Source: Pseudoalteromonas apostichopi (GTDB lineage Bacteria > Pseudomonadota > Gammaproteobacteria > Enterobacterales > Alteromonadaceae). From it: DNA of 64,000 nucleotides. The translations under genes and the position numbers were made by a program. Numbering within the stretch: position 1 is the first letter of the stretch; each line of letters begins with the position of its first letter. The DNA lies in the NCBI RefSeq assembly GCF_030297135.1, contig NZ_AP028065.1, positions 2,108,001-2,172,000 of the forward strand. The letters run 5' to 3'. The notes beneath the pieces were generated by a model. The model was not told where the DNA came from. It saw only the letters and a list, made by a program, of their open reading frames with translations, and made no database searches. Positions 8,425 to 17,337 of the stretch are shown in pieces.

Positions 8425-9021
8425 ATGAGTAGAAAGAAAAAGTCGCGTAAAATTCCATCAAATGGTCCTGTACGTTTAAGCAAAGAAAAGCTTAAAGAAA
8501 TGCGCGCGTTAAAAGAGCAGCGAGTTAAAAAGACCAAAGGCGCTAAACCAGGGTCTCGAAATGCACCTGATGTACTAAGCGCAGAAAACGCAGCTGCGAA
8601 CAATCAACCGAAAGATAAGCGTGTTGGTAGTAAAAAGCCTATTTCTTTAGTTGCCCCTAAGGCCGAGCCGAAAGTTGAAATGAAACGCAACTTGAAACCA
8701 ATGGTTGAGCTTAAAAAAGTGGCTGAGCCTGAATTAACGCCAGAGCAAGAGTTAGAAGCGCTAGAAAATGACGAGCGTCTACTGAAGTTGGTTGAGCGTC
8801 ATGAGCGTGGCGAGTTATTAACTGGTAAAGATGCTAAGTACTTTAATAGTCGTATTGCTCGTCATCAGGCATTATGCGAGCTATTAGGTATTGAAGATGA
8901 AGACGAGTACGAAGATGACTTTGAAGATGATTCATTCGATGAAGGTGAGTCTGACTTCGATAAGTACTTATCAGATGACTTAGCCAACGAATGGTTTGAT
9001 GACGAAGATGAGGATGAGTGA
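8425..9021 (+). CDS. yihI: YihI, activator of the Der GTPase
   Basis: 198 residues. A very basic N-terminus (MSRKKKSRKIPSNGPVRLSK) is followed by a lysine-rich linker, a helical core near residues 105-155 and an acidic C-terminal tail rich in D and E. This matches YihI, which stimulates GTP hydrolysis by Der/EngA and so tunes 50S ribosome maturation. It is separated from the Csr-like RNA by about 160 bp that should hold its promoter, and its TGA overlaps the ATG of the DUF2489 gene (TGATG frame overlap at 9019-9023). Assignment rests on sequence shape and on the conserved csr-yihI neighbourhood. Confidence 0.85.
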   Translation: MSRKKKSRKIPSNGPVRLSKEKLKEMRALKEQRVKKTKGAKPGSRNAPDVLSAENAAANNQPKDKRVGSKKPISLVAPKAEPKVEMKRNLKPMVELKKVAEPELTPEQELEALENDERLLKLVERHERGELLTGKDAKYFNSRIARHQALCELLGIEDEDEYEDDFEDDSFDEGESDFDKYLSDDLANEWFDDEDEDE

Positions 9022-9536
9022 TGAGCACAACCTTGATTATTGCCATAGTAATTGGTGCGGCAATTATCGCAGGGCTTGCGTTTTATGCAGGACAACTTCT
9101 TTATAAACTAAAAGAGCAAAATAAGCTTATAGCCAAGAAGCAAGCTGAGCATGAACAAAAGCTTGCAGCATCAAAAGCAAAACGTAATGCAAAGTTAGCC
9201 GATAGCATTCATTTAATTGCCCGTGCAATGAATGAAGAGCAATGTGAGTTCTCTGAAGGCTGCTTACGCATTTGGGTGCTGATCTCTCAATACAGCTTTG
9301 CAGAAGAGTTTGAGTTAAGTGAGCGTTACCCTGGCATCTTTAAAATGTACGAAGTCGTAAAAGATATGCCAACGCACGATGCTCGAAAGAAATACTCTAA
9401 AAAAGAGGTTTTCAAAATGGACACCGTTCGCTGGCGTGCTGAAGAGCAGCATAGCGATGAGATTAAAGCAGATTGCGCCCGCATAATTGAAGAGTTTAAA
9501 GCCGCGCCAGGCAGCGAAAACGTAGTATTCAATTAA
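9021..9536 (+). CDS. DUF2489-family membrane-anchored protein
   Basis: 171 residues with one N-terminal transmembrane helix (TTLIIAIVIGAAIIAGLAFYAG, about residues 3-24), then a charged coiled-coil-like stretch (LKEQNKLIAKKQAEHEQK) and a cytoplasmic domain. The block HLIARAMNEEQCEFSEGCLRI is characteristic of DUF2489, usually found directly after yihI. The ATG at 9021 overlaps the yihI stop; a GTG at 9018 is possible but would give only one extra residue. Function is unknown; coupling to yihI suggests a role tied to ribosome or stress physiology, which is inference. Confidence 0.8.
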   Translation: MSTTLIIAIVIGAAIIAGLAFYAGQLLYKLKEQNKLIAKKQAEHEQKLAASKAKRNAKLADSIHLIARAMNEEQCEFSEGCLRIWVLISQYSFAEEFELSERYPGIFKMYEVVKDMPTHDARKKYSKKEVFKMDTVRWRAEEQHSDEIKADCARIIEEFKAAPGSENVVFN

Positions 9537-9561
9537 GCAGAAGTTGTGATTTAAGCAAAAT

Positions 9562-9589
9562 AAAAAGCAGAGCCTAGGCTCTGCTTTTT
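9562..9589. terminator. Bidirectional terminator between DUF2489 gene and hemN
   Basis: AAAAAGCAGAGCC and GGCTCTGCTTTTT form a near-perfect inverted repeat with A and T runs on both sides, placed between the convergent stops at 9536 and 9596. Confidence 0.9.
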
Positions 9590-9595
9590 GTTGGG

Positions 9596-10969
9596 CTAGA
9601 TAACTCGTGAGAAACGAGTTTGCTTGATTTGTTGTTGTAGGTGCGCATCAAAGCACATACAAATAATACGAATAAATAAATTACCGCGGGCTGTTACTGT
9701 GATCTTATCTTGGCTAACAGTCACCAAGCCATCAGCAAGCAGTGGGTCGAGTGCTTTTAGTGCCTCACAGAAGTAGCTAGCGAAGTTGATATTAAATTGT
9801 TCTTCGATTGCTGGAATATCAAGCTCAAACTGGCAGATCAATTGTTTGATTACTGCGGCACGTAAAGTATCGTCATCAGTTAGAGCGACACCTTTACATA
9901 CTGCACTGCCAAACCCTTCTTGCACAGCTTTGTAATAGTGCTTTAACTCTTTTTCGTTTTGTAAAATAGCATTGCCAATTTGCGAAATAGACGACACGCC
10001 TAAACCTAATAAGTCACACTGTCCATGCGTTGTGTAACCTTGGAAATTACGATGTAATTGACCTGCGTTTTGCGCAATTGCCAGTTCATTGTCTTTACGG
10101 GCAAAGTGGTCCATACCGATAAACTGATAACCCGCCGCTAACATCTGCTCAAGTGTATTTTTGAACATAGTGAGCTTATCGCCAGCAGATGGTAAGTCAG
10201 CGTCTTTAATCTTGCGCTGTGCTGCGAATCTATCTGGTAAGTGAGCATAGTTAAATACCGAAACGCGATCGGGGTTTAGTTCAATAAGCTGTGCAATCGT
10301 CTCTTTGAAGCTCTCAGGCGTTTGCAAAGGTAAACCGTAAATCATATCGGCATTAATAGATTTAAAGCCAAGCTCACGAGCTTCACTAATCAAGCCTTTT
10401 ACAGATTGCACGCTTTGTGGACGATTAACCGCCAGTTGCACATCATCATTGAAATCTTGAATTCCAAACGAGACACGATTGAAGCCAAGCTTACGTAGGT
10501 GAACTAGCATGCCATCAGCTAAAGAACGAGGGTCAATCTCAATACCACGCTCGGCATCATCAGCAAAATTAAAGTGCTGTTCAACTAACGTCATTAAGCG
10601 GCTCATTTGTTCTGCCGATAAAAAAGTTGGCGTACCACCTCCTAAATGCAGTTGCTCAACTTTATAATCAGCAAAAAGCGTTGCTTGCTCAGCAATCTCA
10701 AGCGCTAAATTATCTAGGTATAAATCGGCTTTGGATTGATGACGTGTGATCACCTTGTTACAGCCACAGTAATAACAAAGCTGACTGCAAAAAGGGATAT
10801 GGATATACAGCGATAAAGAACGGCTTTTCGACGCTGCAATCGCGTTAATCATATCTTGTTGGTTATAACCATCAGCTAAAGACAATGCCGTTGGGTAAGA
10901 TGTATATCGAGGCCCAGAAATATTGTACTTGTTGATCAGAGATTGATCCCAGCTTGGTAAATTTATCAC
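9596..10969 (-). CDS. hemN: Oxygen-independent coproporphyrinogen III oxidase
   Basis: Radical SAM enzyme that converts coproporphyrinogen III to protoporphyrinogen IX in heme synthesis under low oxygen. The cluster motif CSQLCYYCGC (CxxxCxxCxC) lies after SLYIHIPF; GGGTPTFL, DPRSLADG and YGLPLQTPESF are also family blocks, and the end QQIKQTRFSRVI matches the E. coli C-terminus. I chose the GTG at 10969, 8 nt after GGAG, because it gives 457 residues, the E. coli length; another GTG at 10978 overlaps the ribosome binding site. It is convergent with the yihI operon. The upstream 263-bp region also holds the tRNA promoter on the other strand. Confidence 0.95.
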   Translation of the reverse strand: MINLPSWDQSLINKYNISGPRYTSYPTALSLADGYNQQDMINAIAASKSRSLSLYIHIPFCSQLCYYCGCNKVITRHQSKADLYLDNLALEIAEQATLFADYKVEQLHLGGGTPTFLSAEQMSRLMTLVEQHFNFADDAERGIEIDPRSLADGMLVHLRKLGFNRVSFGIQDFNDDVQLAVNRPQSVQSVKGLISEARELGFKSINADMIYGLPLQTPESFKETIAQLIELNPDRVSVFNYAHLPDRFAAQRKIKDADLPSAGDKLTMFKNTLEQMLAAGYQFIGMDHFARKDNELAIAQNAGQLHRNFQGYTTHGQCDLLGLGVSSISQIGNAILQNEKELKHYYKAVQEGFGSAVCKGVALTDDDTLRAAVIKQLICQFELDIPAIEEQFNINFASYFCEALKALDPLLADGLVTVSQDKITVTARGNLFIRIICMCFDAHLQQQIKQTRFSRVI

Positions 10970-11148
10970 AGTCAGCACTCCGCAATTGATTGAGCGGCTA
11001 TTTTAACGAGTTTACTGATCTAGCTATTTGATCTAGAACAATGTCGGAAGCTAGAAACTAATCGGCATGCTTTAAGGTTGTTGTAAAAACAAAAAGTTTA
11101 CTATTTGAGCAATTGAATTAGTGATTGTTAAAATAAAGGGTTTTGCTA

Positions 11149-11177
11149 GTGACAAGGTTACAAAAACTTTTTATACT
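11149..11177 (+). promoter_or_regulatory. Promoter of the tRNA-Ile2 gene
   Basis: A -35 GTGACA and -10 TATACT with a 17-bp spacer lie 65 bp before the tRNA, followed by a CATCCCG discriminator typical of stable-RNA promoters. Confidence 0.7.
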
Positions 11178-11241
11178 GCATCCCGCTTTAGTCAGTTAAA
11201 CCTGCTAAACGCATCAAAAATTTAGCTTTCGCTAATACATT

Positions 11242-11318
11242 GGCCCCTTAGCTCAGTTGGTTAGAGCACACGACTCATAATCGTTAGGTCCCCAGTTCAA
11301 GTCTGGGAGGGGCCACCA
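11242..11318 (+). tRNA. tRNA with CAU anticodon, probably tRNA-Ile2
   Basis: A 77-nt cloverleaf with encoded CCA. The acceptor stem is GGCCCCT/AGGGGCC, the D-arm is normal, the anticodon loop CTCATAA gives CAU, and the T-arm is CCCAG-TTCAAGT-CTGGG. The acceptor stem and CTCATAAT context match E. coli ileX rather than elongator tRNA-Met (GGCTACG). It is therefore probably the lysidine-modified isoleucine tRNA that reads AUA, although automatic annotation often labels it Met. The 3' 46 nt form one half of the 53-bp repeat that bounds the downstream island, so this gene is the integration site. Confidence 0.9.
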
Positions 11319-11325
11319 TTTTCTT
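11273..11325 (+). repeat. attL: tRNA 3' end plus flank, 53-bp direct repeat
   Basis: Identical to 26032-26084 except for one base in the T-loop (TTCAAG here, TTTAAG there). It covers the anticodon loop to the CCA plus 7 bp of flank. It keeps the tRNA functional after integration, as in tyrosine-integrase islands. Confidence 0.85.
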
Positions 11326-11397
11326 TATATTAAAACATGTAAATCAACGCTTTACACCAATCTTTAACAGTTTTGTTCCACTTTTGTTCCATCCATG

Positions 11398-11861
11398 TTT
11401 TTATCCTTAAAATTCAACCAAATAAAATTATTTTTAATTTTTTAAAAATATTTTGTCAGGTTTTTTGAGTTTGTCTCGTCTATAGCTGCAAATGACACGA
11501 AGTTGTTCTATTCGGTGGTAGCGATAGGCAGTGTCTTATGTATCTATTTTTACGAAAAGGACAAGCTCATGACGACTACAACATCAACTGTGAATACGCT
11601 AAAACTTGATTCAACGAATGCACCATTTAGTGATGCTGCTCTTTGGTTAAAAGAAGGTTGGGGGCTATTTAAAAAGGCGCCGTTTAAACTTTTCTTACTA
11701 ATGACACTGTTCGCTATTTTGCCTGGGCTAGTGCAACTATTGCCAGCACCTATAGGTTTAACATTATCGAAATGGTTAGCGCTTATATTAATGGCAACGG
11801 TGTGGCCATTGTTGTTTAACCTGAATAATCAGCGAGGTTTTTCATTTAAGCATAATGCAAC
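11398..11861 (+). repeat. Left copy of a 464-bp direct duplication
   Basis: Matches 26141-26604 without gaps. The first 385 bp (to 11782) are identical by eye; the last 79 bp carry about 16 differences. It includes a possible ECF promoter (TGTCAGG-16-CGTCTA, 11454-11482) and the start of a membrane-protein gene. Confidence 0.85.
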
Positions 11862-11883
11862 TGTTCTTGTTCACTCAGTGTAG
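11569..11883 (+). pseudogene. Truncated duplicate of the membrane protein gene at 26312
   Basis: Starts at ATG 11569 (AAGGA 10 bp upstream) and shares its first 71 codons exactly with the intact gene at 26312-27019. It then diverges and stops after 104 codons where the duplicated segment ends; the last residues (TVLVHSV) come from unrelated island sequence. The full-length protein has 235 residues with several membrane helices, so this copy keeps only the first one or two hydrophobic segments and is presumably non-functional. It marks the place where host DNA was captured inside the island. Confidence 0.8.
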
Positions 11884-12067
11884 CTAATATGCCTTTATCA
11901 TTATCGTCAGAGAGTAAAATGCAAAAAGTATTGCCGTACTCCTGCCAGAACTGTTTGGCCTCAGCCTCATCGTCGAAAGGTTCAACTAGCAAACTTATTA
12001 CTTCATCTTTGATCTTTACTGGGATTAATAGAGCAATATCTCCCGACAATTCAGTAATTACATACAT
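11846..12067 (-). CDS. Small hypothetical protein
   Basis: 73 residues, acidic, no signal peptide or membrane helix: alternating hydrophobic strands (MYVITELSGDIALLIPVKIK) then FDDEAEAKQFWQEYG. The ATG is preceded by TAGGAAAACGAAT, a good ribosome binding site, and the codon usage looks protein-like. The 3' end overlaps, on the opposite strand, the end of the truncated gene copy at the captured-flank junction. It lies just after the integrase terminator, between integrase and attL, a common place for small cargo genes. I do not recognise the family. Confidence 0.5.
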   Translation of the reverse strand: MYVITELSGDIALLIPVKIKDEVISLLVEPFDDEAEAKQFWQEYGNTFCILLSDDNDKGILATLSEQEQLHYA

Positions 12068-12085
12068 ATTCGTTTTCCTAAAATA

Positions 12086-12119
12086 GAAAAGCCGGTTCCC
12101 CTAAAAAGAGGAACCGGCT
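12086..12119 (-). terminator. Terminator downstream of the integrase
   Basis: AGCCGGTTCC and GGAACCGGCT form a 10-bp stem; on the minus strand it is followed by TTTTCTATTTT, consistent with ending leftward integrase transcription. Confidence 0.8.
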
Positions 12120-12174
12120 AAATATTAATAACCATTAATCTGATATGTGTCTGATCACAAGGTTGGTGCGCTAC

Positions 12175-13345
12175 TTAATCCACCTCAACCAGCAAAGCTA
12201 TTTGACCTGTCACTTCACGCAACCTATCGGTTGATAGGTGGGCATACCGAGTTGTTGTTTGGGGATTATGATGCCCTAATAAATGCTGGGTTTCGTATAG
12301 AGTTGCACCAGAGTTAATTAACATGCTGGCGAAACTGTGCCGAAGATCGTGTATTCGCAAATCAACCAAGCCTCCTGCTGAAGCCTTGATGCGGGCAAAT
12401 GCTTTTTTCGGGTGATGAATATGCTGACCTTTCATCTTCCCTGGAAAGATAAAAGTGTTGCCCTTCTTACGAAATGGCTTTTGCTCCAATATCGTTTTCA
12501 ATGCAGCATCGTTTAACACCACTGTCCTGGAAAAACCTGATTTAGTATGAGGTAAGAATAAACTACCTTTACCATCGACTACCTCTAAGTTTGACCAACG
12601 AGCAGAAAGGATTTCACCGATGCGCATACCCGAAAGCACGGCTAGCTTGAGTGCATTTGTAGGTGTACGAGATGGTTCTGCATCGCAAGCAGCAATGAAG
12701 TTATCCAGCTCTTCCTTAGTCAGATACCTTTCACGCCGATTGTTTTCTTTAAGTTTGCGAACCCCAGCAGCCGGATTGATGAAAGGTTGTGGGGCAAAGT
12801 TCCACTCAATCGTCAACTTAAACATACGGTGTGCTAGGCTTAGCATCCGATTGACCGTTGCTGGCATATGATCTTCAAGCATCTTATCCAGAAAACGTTG
12901 AATATCATGCTTTGTAATCTCAGTTAACCGCCTATCCTGCCACATTGGATACATATGGTTATCAAGGATAGACTGATCGCCTCTAAAGCTGCGTTTGTTA
13001 GCCTTGGAATAGGGCATGTAATGCTGCTCAGCAAACTCGTAAAAGTTTAAGATTGCCCTGGCTTCATCTCGCTGCTGCTTAGGATCTATATCGTCAGCTA
13101 ACTGCCGTTTGTATTCAGCAATTTTCATTCGGGCAGAATTAACATCAATAGGACCATACTCGCCGAGTTGGATGCTTCTCTTGCGGCCTAAGAAAGTATA
13201 ACGAAACAAAAATCGTTTACGTCCTTGCCGATTAACTATAAGACGTAATCCAGTACATGCTTCATCTGAATACTCGGTTTCCCTCTGGGGTTGCCGGCAA
13301 GCTATCTATCTGACGTTTGTTAAATTTGAATCTCGTTGGGTACAT
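12175..13345 (-). pseudogene. Tyrosine recombinase (island integrase), frameshifted near N-terminus
   Basis: P4/DUF4102-type integrase of about 390 residues. The catalytic domain is intact: GMRIGEIL (first Arg), HDLRHSFASM (His-x-x-Arg), HLLGHHNPQTTTRYAHL (His and nucleophile Tyr). The reading frame from the ATG at 13345 (after GGAG) encodes MYPTRFKFNKRQIDSLPATP and stops shortly after. The homologous continuation (EYSDEACTGLRLIVNRQG) resumes in another frame, with the shift near 13275. The uninterrupted part could only start at a TTG at 13209, which would lose the arm-binding domain. It is either a real inactivating frameshift or a base-call error. The gene lies beside attL and points toward the tRNA, as expected. 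Confidence 0.8.
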
Positions 13346-13361
13346 AAGAAACTCCATAAAC

Positions 13362-13390
13362 AAAAACGCCGGACAAGAAGCTGACCGGCG
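13362..13390 (-). terminator. Terminator of the restriction-modification operon
   Basis: CGCCGG...CCGGCG hairpin followed on the minus strand by TTTTTG. It lies about 155 bp after the stop of the last gene of the hsd operon and before the integrase start. Confidence 0.7.
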
Positions 13391-13544
13391 AAAAGAATAA
13401 TGGGAAAAATAAAAGTGAATTGAGCCAGTAACCTTCTGGCTCCAATTACTTGTTTGAAATGTTTAGACCCAAAAAACTATGGAAAGCTGGATCTCAGATT
13501 TCTTATATATGTTTGTATAGTGGATTGACCCGACGACTTGTCGC

Positions 13545-14258
13545 TTAATAACTCCAGTTTTCATGTCTGACGGGGAGTTTGTTAAGCTCATCCTTATATA
13601 GTCGCCACTTAGGCAAAAATAAGTCCATTAATGATGTGAATCTCTTGTTGTGAGTTGGCTCGATCAAGTGTGTCATCTCATGCACCACTATGTACTCTAA
13701 ACACTCAGGAGGCTTTTTTGCAAGCTCTAGGTTCAGCCAGATACGTTGAGCCGCAGGGTTGCAAGTTCCCCACTTAGTTTTCATTTTTTTCACACCAAAT
13801 TCAGCAACGGAAACCTGCATAATTTTCTCGTATTGCTTAATCAGCTCTGGAATTGCCGACTTTAATCGAAGACGATACCATTCATTGAGTATTTTACTTC
13901 TTTGTTCTGGAGAGCTTTCACGCCTAGTTTCAAGCACTATATATTTATGGTTCACTGAAACACTTGGTTTGGCATCTACATACTTAACTCTTAGCTGATA
14001 GCGTTTACCCTGAAAATAGTGACTTTCTCGCTCGATAAACTCTCGCGGCGCTTCACGTTGTTGATTAATAAACTTCTTTTGCTGCTGCTTCACCCAAGAG
14101 AGTTTTGAGATAACAAAGACTCGAATAGTATCGATTTCCATACCAAGAGGTGCGGAAACTCTCACGCGCCCATTTGGCGGATGGACACTCAAATGGACGT
14201 TTTTGATATTCTTTTGAACAATCTCAATAGGAATATCACCTAACTGAATCTCTGCCAT
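13545..14258 (-). CDS. YgjP-like zinc metallopeptidase of a type I RM operon
   Basis: 237 residues of the YgjP/DUF45 (SprT-like, M48-related) family. The zinc motif HEMTH is at residues 193-197, followed by a third ligand candidate in PTHNKRF (His203). The preceding KMKTKWGTCNPAAQRIWLN block is the family signature. No membrane segments. It starts 1 nt after the hsdR stop, so it is the last gene of the hsd operon. YgjP-like peptidases are often encoded with type I restriction genes; by analogy it might cleave a component of the restriction complex or a DNA-protein crosslink. That role is not established. Confidence 0.85.
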   Translation of the reverse strand: MAEIQLGDIPIEIVQKNIKNVHLSVHPPNGRVRVSAPLGMEIDTIRVFVISKLSWVKQQQKKFINQQREAPREFIERESHYFQGKRYQLRVKYVDAKPSVSVNHKYIVLETRRESSPEQRSKILNEWYRLRLKSAIPELIKQYEKIMQVSVAEFGVKKMKTKWGTCNPAAQRIWLNLELAKKPPECLEYIVVHEMTHLIEPTHNKRFTSLMDLFLPKWRLYKDELNKLPVRHENWSY

Positions 14259-14259
14259 A

Positions 14260-17200
14260 TCAGTAACTTGGCTGCTGCTTAATTATGGCAAACAGACGCT
14301 CTACCTCTTCAATATCGTTCAATACTTTGTAGATAGCTTGTTTAATTAGATTTTCCTTAGCTATATTACCACGCCAGCCGTCACTTCTACTCACCATAAC
14401 AGCAGTATCAACCTGAATAGCGAGTGATTCATCTTTATCAAGATTATTCCATAACGCTCTCTTACTAGGAGTATCTAACGAATCAGGCGTTTTATCTTCT
14501 TTACCTGCCGCTACTTTCTTCGCTAGCTCTGCTACTTTCTTTAAATACTCTTGATAGTCGATAGCCTTTTGCTTGTGTAGCTTAATAATTTCATCAAGGA
14601 GTTTCGACATTTCGTCGAAATAGGCAGGATCTAGCAAGTGGTCCTTAAGAATTTTGCTACGAACATTGTTTTCAATAGTCTCCGCTACTGCTTCATTACT
14701 GCCCTTTATTCCGCTTGGTAACCCATTAATTGCTTCGGCAATTCCACTATTCACAATGACTTCAATCAAAGGCATATCACCAAAAGGGGATATCACTTCA
14801 GAATAATCAGCCTGAATGTAGTTATCAATCAGGTGTCGCATATCCGCTTCGTACGCTTTCAAATCAATGATTTCCCCACTCGCGTTTTTAATGATTTCAC
14901 GAAGTTTAAGATAATGATCCATCCGGCTTTTGATATGGCCTGCTTCTTTATCGCTGTAACTTGCTTCAATCATTTCATCAGCAATGTTGGCGTATGCGCG
15001 TATAAAAGCGACTATCGCTTTATAAAGCGTATGTCTTAACAGCTCTGTGGCTTTAAGTTCCTCAGGAATTTCTGTGTTTCCACAAAAATAATGGATGTGT
15101 TGTAAATCACCTTTTGGAGGTTTAACCGGCTCACAAAGTAATTCTAACTCTTCTAGTGCGTTATCTAATCTTTCCTTTGCAGCTTCTAACCTATCTTTCA
15201 ACAGAATGTTACAGTCTTCAGCATTAAAGTCATCGTAATCCAACTCATTGGTGTAGACTGCAACAGCATTCTCAACCTTACTGAATAGATCTTTATAGTC
15301 GATGATGTAGCCAAATTCTTTGTCTTCACCATCAAGCCTATTTACACGACAAATAGCCTGAAAAAGCCCGTGATCTTGCATGGATTTATCAATGTATAAA
15401 TAAGTACAGCTTGGTGCATCAAAACCAGTTAGTAATTTGTCTACAACAATAAGCAGCTTCATGTTGGCAGGCTCCTCCGTAAATAGCTGCTTTACATGCT
15501 CCTCATACGTCTCTGTCTTACTCATTTGGGGCTTTGGTTTAACATCTTTAAGTAGCTCGGCATAAGTCTTAAAGATATATTCCTTATCGGTTTCTGTGTT
15601 AGCTCCCGTATCTTCTGTTGATATATCTTTAGACTGAGGACTGTAAGAAGTAACTATCGCACATTTACCTTTAAGGTTAGTTGATTGGAATATCTCATAG
15701 TATTTACATGCCTCAAAAATACTTGATGCGACCAAAATAGCATTACCGGATTGGCTACTTAGGCGAGGCTTATCCGCAAAGTCAAAAATAATGTCGGCAA
15801 CAACCTTATTCATGCGAGACTTGGAACTGAGGACATTTTGCATGGTACCCCATTTCTTCTTCAACTCTGCTTGCTGGAATTCGTTCAAACCTTTAGTTGC
15901 CGCAGCAAACCACTTATCGATTCTTTTCTGAGAGCTAATTCTCTGGTCGATATCTCGCGCTTCGTAAACTAAATCAAGAACTACGCCATCTTCAACGGCT
16001 TCGTTAAACTTGTATGTGTGAATGTACTTTCCAAATACTTCAAGGCTGGTTGCTTTGTCTTTTTTAAGTAATGGTGTTCCGGTAAAACCAATAAACAGTG
16101 CGCTAGGAAGTAACGCTTTCATAACCTTGTGTAGTCTGCCACTTTGAGTACGATGACACTCATCAACAAATACAAACAACTCACCGACAGCATGGCCAGT
16201 AGATGATTCTAGCTCTTTAATAAAAGCCTCAAATTTCTTATTGTCTTTTAGGTTTGGATCTTTAGGTGCAAATTTGTGAACTAGGGAACAAAGTAATCGA
16301 GGCTTTGCTTCACCTAGCAATCGCATAAAATCTCGACCGCTGGAAGTGCGACTGATAGATTCTCCCGCATCTTTAAACACGCGCTCGATTTGTTTATCAA
16401 GTTCGTCACGATCAGTTACAACTAACACTCGGGCATGAGGGTTATTTTCTAAAATCCATTTAGCTAACAGCACCATAGTGATACTTTTGCCACTACCTTG
16501 CGTATGCCATATAATACCCCCTTCTTTTCGGCGAATATGCTCTTGAGAAGCCTTAATACCGAAATATTGATGAACCCTAGGTAACTTTTTAACTCCCGCA
16601 TCAAACAACACAAAATCAAACATCAATTCAATGATGCGTTGCTTGGTACACATCTTATTCAGATATTTATCGAGCTTATAACCTTCATTATCTTGCCCAT
16701 CTTCCTTCCAACTTAGGAAATACTTCTCACCAGTACCTATGGTGCCATACCGAAGCCCCTGCGAGTCATTACCCGCAAAAACGAACTGAACAGTAGTAAA
16801 GAACTGTTGAATGAACTGATCTTGTTGGTTAGTGATATTTTGACGAATACCTTCAGCCAAGTCCTTTCTGCTGTTTTTTAACTCCAAAACCGCGATAGCA
16901 ATACCATTAACATAAAGAACAACATCCGGGCGCTTTTCTCGCTCGCCAAATACAGTTACTTCTTCGGCAATATAAAAATCATTTTCTTCAGGCGCATTCC
17001 AATTAATTACTTGAATCGTTTCTGTTGGAACACCGGCTTCAAACTTTACTGGCACACCAAAACGAAGCAGCTCATATACTACCTTATTGTTATGATACAA
17101 ACTCTGGCCATGTTCATTGGCTTTCGCTTCTAGCTCAGACAATACTCGGTTGATTTGTTCATCCGAATGCCCTCGATTTTCCAGAAACTTACGAAGGTAA

Positions 17201-17337
17201 CTCTGTTCAATATTCTGGTTGTTTGACCTATCTCGCCAGTCACCTAAATAGGTATACCCTAGCTCATTTTGGAATAGTTTAACTACACGATTCTGCGTTA
17301 CTCGTTCTGATTTATTTATTGCACCTGAAGAATCCAT
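14260..17337 (-). CDS. hsdR: Type I restriction enzyme R subunit
   Basis: 1025 residues. The N-terminal PD-(D/E)xK nuclease is visible as RPDVVLYVNGIAIAVLELK (D138, E152, K154). The SF2 translocase has Walker A TQGSGKS (279-285), motif II DECH (392-395), motif III FTGTP, and a later LLTGFDAP block with CRVNR. The C-terminal third is helical and should contact HsdM. Together with HsdM and HsdS it forms the ATP-dependent complex that cuts unmodified DNA at a distance. The ATG overlaps the hsdS stop (TAATG), giving translational coupling. All core motifs are intact, so the enzyme looks functional. Confidence 0.95.
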   Translation of the reverse strand: MDSSGAINKSERVTQNRVVKLFQNELGYTYLGDWRDRSNNQNIEQSYLRKFLENRGHSDEQINRVLSELEAKANEHGQSLYHNNKVVYELLRFGVPVKFEAGVPTETIQVINWNAPEENDFYIAEEVTVFGEREKRPDVVLYVNGIAIAVLELKNSRKDLAEGIRQNITNQQDQFIQQFFTTVQFVFAGNDSQGLRYGTIGTGEKYFLSWKEDGQDNEGYKLDKYLNKMCTKQRIIELMFDFVLFDAGVKKLPRVHQYFGIKASQEHIRRKEGGIIWHTQGSGKSITMVLLAKWILENNPHARVLVVTDRDELDKQIERVFKDAGESISRTSSGRDFMRLLGEAKPRLLCSLVHKFAPKDPNLKDNKKFEAFIKELESSTGHAVGELFVFVDECHRTQSGRLHKVMKALLPSALFIGFTGTPLLKKDKATSLEVFGKYIHTYKFNEAVEDGVVLDLVYEARDIDQRISSQKRIDKWFAAATKGLNEFQQAELKKKWGTMQNVLSSKSRMNKVVADIIFDFADKPRLSSQSGNAILVASSIFEACKYYEIFQSTNLKGKCAIVTSYSPQSKDISTEDTGANTETDKEYIFKTYAELLKDVKPKPQMSKTETYEEHVKQLFTEEPANMKLLIVVDKLLTGFDAPSCTYLYIDKSMQDHGLFQAICRVNRLDGEDKEFGYIIDYKDLFSKVENAVAVYTNELDYDDFNAEDCNILLKDRLEAAKERLDNALEELELLCEPVKPPKGDLQHIHYFCGNTEIPEELKATELLRHTLYKAIVAFIRAYANIADEMIEASYSDKEAGHIKSRMDHYLKLREIIKNASGEIIDLKAYEADMRHLIDNYIQADYSEVISPFGDMPLIEVIVNSGIAEAINGLPSGIKGSNEAVAETIENNVRSKILKDHLLDPAYFDEMSKLLDEIIKLHKQKAIDYQEYLKKVAELAKKVAAGKEDKTPDSLDTPSKRALWNNLDKDESLAIQVDTAVMVSRSDGWRGNIAKENLIKQAIYKVLNDIEEVERLFAIIKQQPSY

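Noticed and set aside
8843..9095. Ser/His-rich minus-strand open frames
   Set aside because: They are antisense to the acidic tail of yihI, whose GA-rich codons read as Ser/His on the other strand.
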